Below, piece by piece: positions 54,752-64,000 of a stretch of DNA of 64,000 bases. Position 1 is the stretch's first letter. Each line of letters starts with the position of its first letter. The DNA comes from Campanula takesimana (Eukaryota; Streptophyta; Magnoliopsida; Asterales; Campanulaceae): assembly GCA_026119855.1 (NCBI GenBank), contig JAOWBW010001049.1, forward strand, positions 310,001 to 374,000, written 5' to 3'. The translations under genes and the position numbers were made by a program. Under the pieces are notes generated by a model. It had not been told where the DNA came from. It ran no database searches and saw only the letters and a program-made list of their open reading frames with translations.

Positions 54752-56689
54752 TATGGAAAGATCTCTGCCGGTAAACCTTTGATTTTTTTTGTTTTCCCAA
54801 CTATTCTTTTCACGAATGTCTTGAGCTGCAGTCAGTCATAATAGTCTTCAGCTCTCCTATAGGAATTTTCGTGTTTAGGGCTCCGTCTTTTGTTGTCCTC
54901 TCACTTCACAATCAAAAGTGTTTACTTTTACAAAAAAAAATGTTGAGAAATTAGGTTAAATTATTCATATTCACGCAATCGTGAAGATTAATGTTTGTTA
55001 GCTACAAGTTATTGCATCTTAAAAGTTACTAGTCATGATCTTGTAAGAACTATCACTATCTAATACAGTACTTTCTTCTTTACTCATTTGAATTCCAAGA
55101 AACTTAATCTTCAACGATACCCATTCCATGGAAAATCCTATTCCCCTCAATTAAGAAACCATGTTTGCTATATTTCCGATAAGGGCGTTGTTGACAGAAG
55201 TATACGAATCGAACTAGCCCATCTCTAGCACAGTTGATTTCTCAGTAGTATTAATATTGTGTTTTAGTTATTCGTATATTGCTTGTACCATAGTAGAACA
55301 GAACTGCATTAAAACTATCAAACTAGACAAAAGAATAAAAGTGATTTCTCAGGTTGTTATATAAGTTTATGCAACTAATTCATGTTGAACCAATACTGCA
55401 AGCTGGGCTCTTGACCTATTGGGGGATTGTGTTTTCATTGCAAAATCCCAACTTCTAATAAGCTTCGGTCAGCCATTAATTACCTTGCACACAGACACAT
55501 CTTTCCAAAATAATAGATTTGGGGTAGGGCAGTTAGACTTGATGCTCAATCAGATGGGCAAGACTCGGTGAAAATTTCTGAAATAACCCTTATATGAGTT
55601 ACATGTAACAATAGAACGCTTATATGAGTTACATGTTATAGTAGACCAGTTACATGTTATACGCATTGAGTCATAAGGAGAGCATTTGATCTTTAATAGT
55701 AGACTAGTTTCATGTGACACGCGGGCTTACTGGACGTGATAGCCCCAACGATGCAGCACTTGTGGCTCAACGGGCTTCTAAACCTTAACTAGTTGAAATC
55801 TCTGACCCGGATAGAAAATTGAAAATTGCTGATAATCGGGCTCATGCCCGCCGCATGGTCCAACTCATGCGGCCGCATGTCTATCTGCACCCCTCTGATG
55901 ACCACATGGTCCAACCCATGCCCACCACATGGCCCAACCTTGGTCAGTTTGCTCAAATGTGTTATGTTCAAATAGTGATGTTGGCTAATGGGTTCGGTCT
56001 CGTCTGGGTCCGTGGATGAGAGAAATGACAAAAAAGAACCCTACCCTACATGTATTTCCTATTTAATTTCCGCCTTCACCAAAGAATTCAATCATTTAGA
56101 TGTTGTCATTTGTAAAATCTACTTCCTAAAATACTCGCATTTCTTTGTAAAATATTGGCGGCTCAATATACTGTAAATGATTACAAAGTGTTTTTCAACA
56201 TCATTTAGCAACTACAGCAATTCTTCCCGGTATGAAATGAGTCAAGAATCAAGCTACAAGTCTCGATCTATACGAAAGGCCTTTTTTCTTTCTTTTGCTT
56301 TCATTGATACCTGACTCTTGTCAATTCTTGGTGTAATATTTTTTTCAAAGAACGGAAGATGTTGCCAATTGCACCTCTCTAGTCCAGGTCGAATTCAAAA
56401 TAAATGGCTCCTTTATGTCCTTAAATAAATGTCCAAATTTCAAATAACTTTTTTTTTTTTTTTTACTTTGTATACAATTTAATACAAAAATTCATATATA
56501 TTCTTGTAATATTATTTCCAAACATTTAGTTTTGTATGTAGAAAAGGACTAGTGATTTTTTTTTTTTTTTTTGGAAAAAACACTTGGAGACAAAATTATT
56601 TTCAAAAAAGACATTCATATATAAGTATAGGAGTACTAAAGAAGATCAATACATTTATTAAAATACACTTTTTTATTTTTTTAAGAAAC
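54752..56689. other. CGR3 downstream and intergenic DNA, no gene recognised
   Basis: The first few hundred bases are presumably the CGR3 3' UTR. At 55560-55660 TATATGAGTTACATGT words repeat three times. At 55850-55945 GCATGGTCCAAC-like words repeat. Around 56400-56640 there is a degenerate MITE related to the one at 2688-2946. No coding region is supported. Confidence 0.5.
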
Positions 56690-57101
56690 AAGGGCGGCAC
56701 CTGGGGAGATTTTATTAATTATAAAATATAAGTACAAGAGGGGGACAACCACCCGACTCATTGTCGGATATGGAGCCGGACCTCGAAATCCAAAAAATAA
56801 ACCAACTCCTCAAAAGCTAAAACCATCTAAAAAATAAAAGCTTGAAAAAATTAAACAAAAGAACAATCCTAATAAATTCAAAGGAGCCCAATGATCCATC
56901 AAATGTCCAAGTCCAAAGCCTGAATAAGTTGATGTTGATAACCAATGAGGCCTAATCCACCAAATAGCCCAACTGAATCCAACCCAGAGGTGACCCATGC
57001 CAAGGCAACCCGCTCCAGAAAGAAAGATAGCGGACGTTCCATGCGCTGATGATCAGTCCGTGTGATACCCCATAGTCCGTGTCGGGAATCCGTGTGCTCT
57101 C

Positions 57102-57278
57102 CATACGTGCCCGTGTGGCCATGGAACACGCACCATCAGTACAAGGGGCGCATCCCACACGGGCACGTGTGACCCCCACACGGGCCCGTCTGCCTTCCTG
57201 CAAACGAAACGAGTCTGTGTGCCTCCCCACACGGGCCCGTGTGCCTCTTTTGCAACCGAAACGAGTTCGTATGCCTTC
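57102..57278. repeat. Palindromic GC-rich repeats in the LINE 3' region
   Basis: CCACACGGGC(A/C)CGT(G/C)TG occurs at 57155, 57176 and 57227, with a related TACGTGCCCGTGTGG at 57102. The 57227 copy contains the perfect 16-bp palindrome CACACGGGCCCGTGTG. The 57176-57226 and 57227-57278 blocks are two copies of a unit of about 51 bp, each ending in GAAACGAGT(C/T)(T/C)GT. They lie 80-180 bp after the ORF2 stop. Confidence 0.75.
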
Positions 57279-57353
57279 CTTGCACTCAAGAAACTATTCC
57301 AAAGAACCAAACACCATAACCAAGCCGCAGCAAACACCAACAACATCAAATAA

Positions 57354-60300
57354 TTATCGACGCTCAACATAGTATCCACTTTCATCAAAACGTAACACGT
57401 CCAAGACACTCCGAGGAATCTCCCTTGACGATCCATATGTCCAAACCGTTTTATGAATATGAGCTTCAAAAGCCAATCTATCCGCAACCCCATTTTCTTG
57501 ACGAAGAACATGACGTAACTCATACCCTCCAATCAAACTTTCACATTCCGCAATTCATACGTGTATTGCCACGGACACTTATTTCGCCCTTTTAAAATAT
57601 TCACAGCTACTAAGGAATCTGAGTTTACCTGAACAGAAAGTAAACCCCAAGAATGACATAAGCGCAGGCCATCACGTAAAGCAAAGATCTCCGCCTTCAT
57701 GTTGGTTCCATCTCCGTAGTAGTGTGAAAAGGCACAAACAAAAGCCCCCATACCATCCCTTATAATACCACCACCCGTGCACTGGCCGTTTATCGCGGAA
57801 CCATCCGTATTCAAAGTAAAAACATGAGAACGCGAAGGCTCCCATCTCAACAGCCTCTGCCGCCTAAACTTATGCTCTGCCACTTTGAGGCCTAAGCTCT
57901 CCAACAAGACACGGTCATTCCCACGAGGAGCCCCTTTCGGGACTAGGAATGAGCACATCTCAATAAGAGAATTTTTAACCCCATCCACAATTTTGGCACT
58001 ATTCATAACAGTTCCTTCGAAAATCGATTTACACCTTGCTTTCCAAATCTCCCAACAAGTAAAAAGCATAATACCCATACGAACTAAACCAACCTGTCGG
58101 CGCTTTGACTGTCCACCACACCAAACAGTCCACAAATGATGCAAATCAATATAATTATGAGTCAAAGGGAAAAGACCAACCCAATGCCTCCAAACAGACT
58201 GCGCAATCACCGACTGTAGAAGTAAATGATTAAGAGTCTCCCTATGACCACCTCCAGGACAACACACACATCGAGATGGAATATTGAAGCCCCTAGACTC
58301 CAGTTTTGCATCCACCGGAAGACCATTGTGCATAGCCCTCCACCAGAAACCACTGACCTTTGTAGGGATGTTGGGATGCCAAACCTTAGCACCCCATTCC
58401 ACCAAAGGGCTGCGGACACGAATATAATCCCACCATGCAGCTGTCTCAAAAGTTCCCGTTTTTGAAAGAGTGAAGACCGGACGATCCTCACTATGCTCAT
58501 CAATATGCACCCTACGAACATTGGCATGTAGATCCTGCGGGATAAGCATGTCCTCCAAAACCTGAATACCATCTCTCACTGTCAAAAGTTGATCTTCAGG
58601 AAGCGGTCCCCCAAGCCGAACCCCACACTAATTATCAGTCCAAAATCTGATATCTCCTCTGCCAAGAACCCAACGACTGCAATCATCCAACTGATGTAAA
58701 TATGACGATGCAGCTTTCCACACATGCGAACTAGAGGTTGCAGGTTGACATTTATACTTGACACGGACCCATTGTGACCATAGGGAATTGCCACTGGTGG
58801 CCACCCACGCCAACTTGGCTAACATAGCCTGATTCATATCCTCCACCCTCCGAATTCCCAAACCACCTTCTTGGATAGGTCTACAAACCACATCCCAAGA
58901 AACCCAATGAGCCCGTTTTTCACCTCCACTGCTCCATAAGAAGTTGGACATAATGCTTTCCAACTTACGAGTTACAACCTTAGGAACCTTGAGCACACCC
59001 AAAGAATAAATAGGAATGCTTGAAAGCATAGATTTGATGAGAGTTACCTTCCCACCAAATGACAGAAGCCGTTCTTTCCAACCATCCACCCTTTTCATCA
59101 TCTTTGCTTCTAGCTCCGCAAAGTGTACCCTCTTGACTCTACCTTTGAACAACGGGATCCCCAGATATTTGAGCGGAAACTGCTGGTGCGTGCAACCCGA
59201 CCATCTTCGAATATTTTCTCTCTCGAACTGTCGCCTTTTAGCACCCACATAAAAACCGCTCTTCTCCAAATTAATCAATTGACCCGAAGACCTCTCATAC
59301 ATACTCAGAACCTCACGAAGACCCTCAATGGATCTCTGACGCCCATTACAAAACAAAAGCATGTCATCCACATAAAGAAAATGGGTCAATGGAAAATTCC
59401 CCCCCTACCATGTTCAAACGGCCTAAACACCTCCTCCGGAACACCTCTGTACAGTGCCCGGGACAGTATTTCCTGAGCAATAATGAATAACAATGGAGAG
59501 AGCGGATCTCCCTGTTTCACCCCACGAGTTGAGGGAAAATAACCATGAGAAACACCCCCCATACGAACAGAATACCAATTACCCCGCACTAACCTCGAAA
59601 TCAGGCTGCAGCAGTTAGCATCAAACCCAAACGTCTCCAAAGCTCTAAATAAGAAATCCCACTCTAGTCGATCATACGCCTTAGACATATCCAGCTTGAA
59701 GAGAACATTCCCACCCACAACCTCTGATCGATCCGATGCACCATCTCATGAGCCAAGGCAATATTTTTCTGAATACCACGACCCCTAATGAAACACGTTT
59801 GTTCCGGAGAAATTAACTTAGGTAACACACTAGCCAGTCGTAAAGTTAAAATTTTAGAGATCACCTTGTTCATAAAGGTGGACAGGCTAATAGGCCTCAA
59901 ATCCTTAAACCCAGTTGGCTTATCAACCTTGGGTAAGAGCACCAACACATTAGACAACAAACCTTTGGGAAGTTCCTCACCTCTATAGAACGACTGAACC
60001 GCAGCAACAACATCAGTTTTAATAATTGACCAACATCCCCTAAAGAATTGACCAGTAAAACCGTCCGATCCCGGAGCACTGTCTGCATTCAGAGATTTAA
60101 TAGACTCCCAAACCTCTGTCTCATCAGGAACTACAGTAAGCATCGCATTATCTGCAACTGTTACTCCTGCCACAATACCCTGAAATAACCTGTCATCAAC
60201 CTCATGAGGACCAGAAGAAAAAATCTCCTCGAAATGTGCAGCTCTAAGCTCTCCCAATAAGTTCTCATTATCACACCAAGAACCATCCAGCAGCTGCAGC

Positions 60301-61402
60301 TTTAAGGAATTCTGCCTTCTCCGCTCTCTGATGGAAGCATGAAAAAAGGGCGAATTTCTGTCTCCATCCTGAACCCATAATTGCCGTGACTGCTGCTGTT
60401 TCATGTCCACCTCCCATCTGCGAACCTGAACCAGTTCCTCATTTTTCTGCCTCTGTTCTGCAGCAACTAAATCATCCCAATTTTGCTACAGCGAGAAGTC
60501 CAAACGGGTAAGATCATCCTGCAACTAATCGATCTTACGGTAAATATTACCGAAAACCTCCCAATTCCACTTTCTGAGAGCTTCCGGTGCAGTCTGAACA
60601 ACGGTGTTCCCCAGCAACCTCTACTCCACACCTCCCGTACAAAGTCATCAAATCTTGGATGCTCCAACCACATTTTATAAAACTTAAAGGGGCACTTCGG
60701 TTTGGCGATAGCAGCGATCTTAATCTGCAGCGGAGAGTGATCAGATATATCCCGCGGTAAATGAACAACAGTGATACTGCCGTGTTTAGCAGCGAAAGAC
60801 CCGTTTACCAACACCCTATCCAATCTCTCCCAAATCCGACGAGTCCCAGGATGCCCATTACACCAGGTATAGATACTCCCTTCATAACCCGCATCCGAAA
60901 CACCGGCAGTAACCATGAAATTGCAGAAGTCATCAATACTAGGAAAATCCCACCCATTACCTTCCAGTTTCTCCGCCGGCGCTGCAATGATGTTGAAATC
61001 ACCACCAATCAACCACGGATCATCAAACTGCGAAGATAAATTAACGAGCTCTCCCCATAAAGATTGTCTCTCCAACCGATCACAACTGGCATAAACAAAA
61101 GAAAATACCCCATACTGTTCACTGAAAACCGTAACCCGAACAGAGATATGTTGCCTAGAGACTAGAGCACCATCCATATCAATACCATTTTTCCATAACA
61201 CCCAAATATGCTTATTAACAGGATCTCCATGCATGAAATGAGGAAAACCAAGTTGTTTAGCGATATTCGGGAGCCTAATACCATAGATTTTAGGTTCCAG
61301 AATTGCTAAACACCAAGGTTTATGCTGCTGCACTAATAATTTCAACGCATCCATAGTCTTAACATTACCGACGCCTCTAGCATTCCATATGATGAACGAC
61401 AT
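57354..61402 (-). pseudogene. LINE ORF2: endonuclease, reverse transcriptase, zf-RVT, RNase H
   Basis: The EEP endonuclease starts W-N-A-R-G-V-G, then I-L-E-P-K, G-G-D-F-N-I-I, R-L-D-R-V-L and S-D-H-S-P-L (all catalytic motifs). RT has L-R-P-I-S-L-S, K-L-D-M-S-K-A-Y-D-R, G-V-K-Q-G-D-P-L-S-P-L and F-L-Y-V-D-D-M near 59370. zf-RVT has G-F-W-W-R-A-M. RNase H has L-N-T-D-G-S-A, A-E-I-F-A-L-R-D-G-L and N-S-D-S-L. Stops: TAG at 60527-60525, TAG at 60488-60486 and TAG at 58630-58628. Frame changes occur near 60580, near 59700, near 59390 and near 57535. Confidence 0.9.
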
Positions 61403-62816
61403 TAAAAACTATTAGAGATAGAGGTTACCCCAACAGTCTTGCTTCGGGTCTGCGGAGGCGAACCCAACTGCACCGACTTACTGCCCCTGTTCCTCTTACG
61501 CCTTGACTTCTGCCCACTGGAAATCTCCTTGAAAAAAGAATCTTTGGACTCTTCCGTCTCCCCTGTAGTATTAGTTTCCAGCTCAGTGCCACCCTCCGAC
61601 GATTCAGAAACCCTGTCATCCTCTGTCCCAAGAATAGCTCCAACAACAACCCCATTTACCCCTGCTGCTGGTTGTGCTGCAGCAGCTGCTATCTCTGTGT
61701 TCAAAACACTCATACCCTGATTAAGATCCCCACCTGCAGCCGCAACAGCGGGATCTTGTGTCTCAAGTACATGCCCGGACGATTCGTTGTTCGAAGAACC
61801 TTCCGTGCTAGAGCTCAAAACTGCCGCCTTGTTCACCACACATAAAGGAAGTTCCTCCTCATCCAAACCTTCAAGAGCAGCGAAAGCATTACCACTAGAC
61901 CCTTCCGGACGCTGAACAATCTGCGTCTGCTGCGGTTTCTGCTGTTGCTGCTGTTGCTGCTGTACCTTAGCAAGCTCCTCAATATCTGCTTGATCCTGTG
62001 CTGGAGAAATATCCTCCACCTCAACCACCGACGGTGTTTTACCCCCAGATTTGGAGGGTACAAACTTCCCCTCCTCAACCTTATTCATCCACTGATCATG
62101 GTTTCCCAAAATCTTCACCGCCCCATATTCTAGTCGAGAAAAACTGTCCCTTTAGCTTGTCCCTGACCACCTGAAGCAGAAATATTTTTCCCCTTTTCTG
62201 CTGCTGTGAACTTACGACCCACAGCTTGCCACTCAGTCTGGGGATTATTTTGATTGCCCTTCTTGATCTGTCTCTGTTCCGGATCTTTGGGAGGTTGGTG
62301 CTGCTGTGGCAGTTGCTGCGGCTGTGGAATCTGAGACTGTTGTTGCTGCAGCCCAATACTCCTTCCCTGTCGCTTTGCACCTCGCTGACACGAGTACTCG
62401 TCATGTCCCAACATGCCACACTTAGTGCAGTAGAGAACATTACCCTCATAATAAATATCCTGCCAAAAACCATTCTCCCGCGTCGTACCCAAGTAAATAC
62501 GTTCCGGTCTATGTTTAGATACATCCATTTCCACACAAAAACGTGCAAACCCGTGATGCGTAAAACCAGCAGACTTATCATCAGCACGTAAGAAAGTACC
62601 CAGAGAATTACCAATATTTTCCATAAATGCATACCAATGTAATGGCAGGTTAGGCAGACGTACCCACACTGATATGCACGGATTATCATAAGCATAGTCA
62701 AAGTCAGGGGTCCAACGAAAACATCTAAACATTGAATTCATGATAACATTGGATTCCCTTGCTAAAGACAAAGTAAGATCTTCCTGAGTAGAAGCAAGTA
62801 TGTCTCTTGCAATCAT
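61402..62816 (-). pseudogene. LINE ORF1: DUF4283 and zinc-knuckle RNA-binding protein
   Basis: The first frame (62816-62130) has F-R-W-T-P-D-F-D-Y, V-W-V-R-L-P-N-L-P-L-H, V-E-M-D-V-S-K, then the knuckle C-T-K-C-G-M-L-G-H-D-E-Y-S-C, then Gln-rich linkers. The second frame (to 61402) starts after a slip at about 62140, next to a T5 run on the coding strand (A5 on +), and carries a Gln-run, an Ala-rich and acidic tail, and S-R-R-K-R-N-R-G. It ends with TAA at 61404-61402, sharing an A with the ORF2 start. The N-terminus is missing (5' truncation). Confidence 0.8.
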
Positions 62817-62825
62817 AGAAATCTA

Positions 62826-63556
62826 TATACATATATATTTAAAGTTGGTGAGGAGGGCTAAAGTGTTGACATGTGGATTAGTCATGGAAAAACTTGAATT
62901 TGATGATGCCACATCAACACTATCCTCATAAATAAGTGACTTTTCATATTTTTTTCTATTAGCTAATAGTATAAGCTAATAATATTAGTTACTAAATAGG
63001 GTAACTATTATAGTTTACTATTATAGTAACTATTACTAATAATAGTAATAGTTAACTATAGTAGTTAACTACTATAGTTAACTATCTCTATATTATAATA
63101 CAACTCAAAAATAACTTCCAATTGATTTGAGACAAAGAAGGGCTAGGATTGTTTTGTAACTTCCTTCATCCTACGGCTGCCATTAAAAGATTTATTTTCA
63201 ATTTAATCTCAATCCTTAGATTGTTTCTCCACTTCTCCGATCCTACGGTTGATATTAGGCGGTTTCCAAAGTTCTCTTCCTCTTTTTGTTTTGCAATGGA
63301 CAATCTGATTTACTCAGGTTGCAATAACAGAGGGATGTATGTTTGATGGCAAACTCAATTCCGTGTGTGTATAGGAAAATGGTTTTAAGGAAGACATATT
63401 TCATACTTTCATTTTGTATGTACCGTCACCTAGATGTACTGTTACCGTGCCACCGGCACGGGCACGACGACTAGTTACTATTATTAGTAATAGATAACTA
63501 TAGTAGTTAACTATTATAGTTAACTATTACTATTATTAGTAATAGTTACTATAATA
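62826..63556. repeat. Palindromic TAGTTAACTA low-complexity DNA
   Basis: Runs of TAGTAACTATTACTA and TATAGTTAACTATAGTAG occur at about 62960-63090, 63465-63555 and again at 63813-64000. 63120-63450 is ordinary AT-rich DNA with a short open frame and the duplicated words CCTACGG(C/T)TG. No gene is supported. Confidence 0.65.
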
Positions 63557-63812
63557 CTCCCCTTGTTCCAGAAAGATGGTCTCATTTTGACTTTTTATGA
63601 TCAAGAAAAATAAATTTTGACCTAATATTATTGTCAATTTAATGATCACAATGAAATTCTAAAAATTTTTATTGATAAATCACTTAATGATTTATCAATT
63701 ACAAATTTTAGATGTTAACTGGAATGATTAGATCGTCGCCAATGGTTGGTCAAAGTTCATTTCTGTTGACCGTAAAAGTCAAAATGAGACTATCTTTCTG
63801 GGACAGAGGGAG
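63557..63812. mobile_element. Stowaway MITE inside palindromic DNA
   Basis: Left end CTCCCCTTGTTCCAGAAAGA, right end inverted CTCCCTCTGTCCCAGAAAGA, with TA flanks at 63555-63556 and 63813-63814. Its core matches 40150-40400. It interrupts the TAGTTACTATTA repeat. Confidence 0.85.
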
Positions 63813-64000
63813 TAGTTACCTATCATAGTAACTATTACTATTATTAGTAATAGTTACTATAATAATTACCTTATATAGTAATTAATATTATTAGCTAATA
63901 ATGTTAAAAAAATAATAGTTGACAATTAATAGTTAACTATTATTATAATTAACATTTATAATTAACTATTGAATAAATTTAAAATTACTATTAATAGTAT
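63813..64000. repeat. Continuation of palindromic TAGTTACTA repeat
   Basis: AATAGTTACTATAATAATTA and AGTTAACTATTATTATAATT repeats run to the window end. No gene is supported. Confidence 0.7.

Larger units (their letters stand above)
56690..62825 (-). mobile_element. Plant L1-type LINE, 5' truncated, with RNase H
   Basis: On the - strand: ORF1 (DUF4283 plus CCHC knuckle, 62816 to 61402), ORF2 (AP endonuclease, RT, zf-RVT, RNase H, 61402 to 57354), a 3' region with GC-rich palindromic repeats, and a T-rich tract on + at about 56665-56685 where the oligo(A) tail is expected. The start of the DUF4283 domain is missing, so the insertion is truncated within ORF1. Several stops and frame changes make it inactive. 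No clean target duplication was found. Confidence 0.88.

Noticed and set aside
56200..62830. LINE target-site duplication (ATACATTTATT versus ATACATATATATTT)
   Set aside because: Only loosely similar AT-rich words; boundaries are uncertain.

Overview
The window is eudicot nuclear DNA: AT-rich, intron-rich, and loaded with TA-flanked Stowaway-type MITEs whose ends read CTCCCTCCGTCCC. It contains plant LTR retrotransposons, a plant L1-type LINE and plant-type genes. I could not settle the lineage below eudicot from sequence alone. The host genes, left to right, are: the last exon of a defensin-like cysteine-rich peptide (172-360, + strand); a complete six-exon CCDC25/NFACT-R homologue (11640 to 4860, - strand); an HflX-type GTPase locus with about eight frame breaks (45420-47135, +); and a CGR3-type Golgi pectin methyltransferase (51178-54751, +) with one apparent single-base frame break.

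The centre (13725-38732) is a five-deep nest of retroelements. A Ty1-copia element A (+) is split in its reverse transcriptase by solo LTR B (16865-37058, target duplication GATAC). B is split by solo LTR C (17481-36037, GCTAC). C is split by a nearly intact copia element D on the - strand (20039-35955, CAACC). D is split in its integrase region by E (23537-32270, ATAGG), a Tat/Ogre-type Gypsy derivative on the - strand that keeps a gag fragment but shows no pol. Four perfect 5-bp duplications, one per inserted element, fix the order A, B, C, D, E from oldest to youngest. LTR divergence judged by eye agrees: A's pair differ most, D's and E's by only 1-2 percent.

38733-45236 is another transposon-rich stretch: a G-run-rich tandem repeat carrying a solo LTR, a deleted copia element F (- strand), and an LTR G that interrupts F and runs into a 100-N gap (45237-45336). 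To the right of the gap come the HflX locus, several MITEs, a 9-bp-TSD Mutator-like element, and the CGR3 gene, whose introns hold a near-perfect hairpin MITE and a SINE-like insertion. 56690-62825 is a 5'-truncated L1 LINE on the - strand with a C-terminal RNase H, an ORF1/ORF2 junction of the TAATG type and palindromic repeats near its 3' end. The window closes in palindromic TAGTTAACTA-type low-complexity DNA.

There is no operon-like cooperation between the genes. They are independent housekeeping or peptide genes separated by transposons. The observations most worth following are the dated nest, the non-autonomous E element with its 45-bp satellite-like array and duplicated structured motif, the pattern of clean single-base frame breaks to the right of the assembly gap, and the TAATG junction of the LINE.
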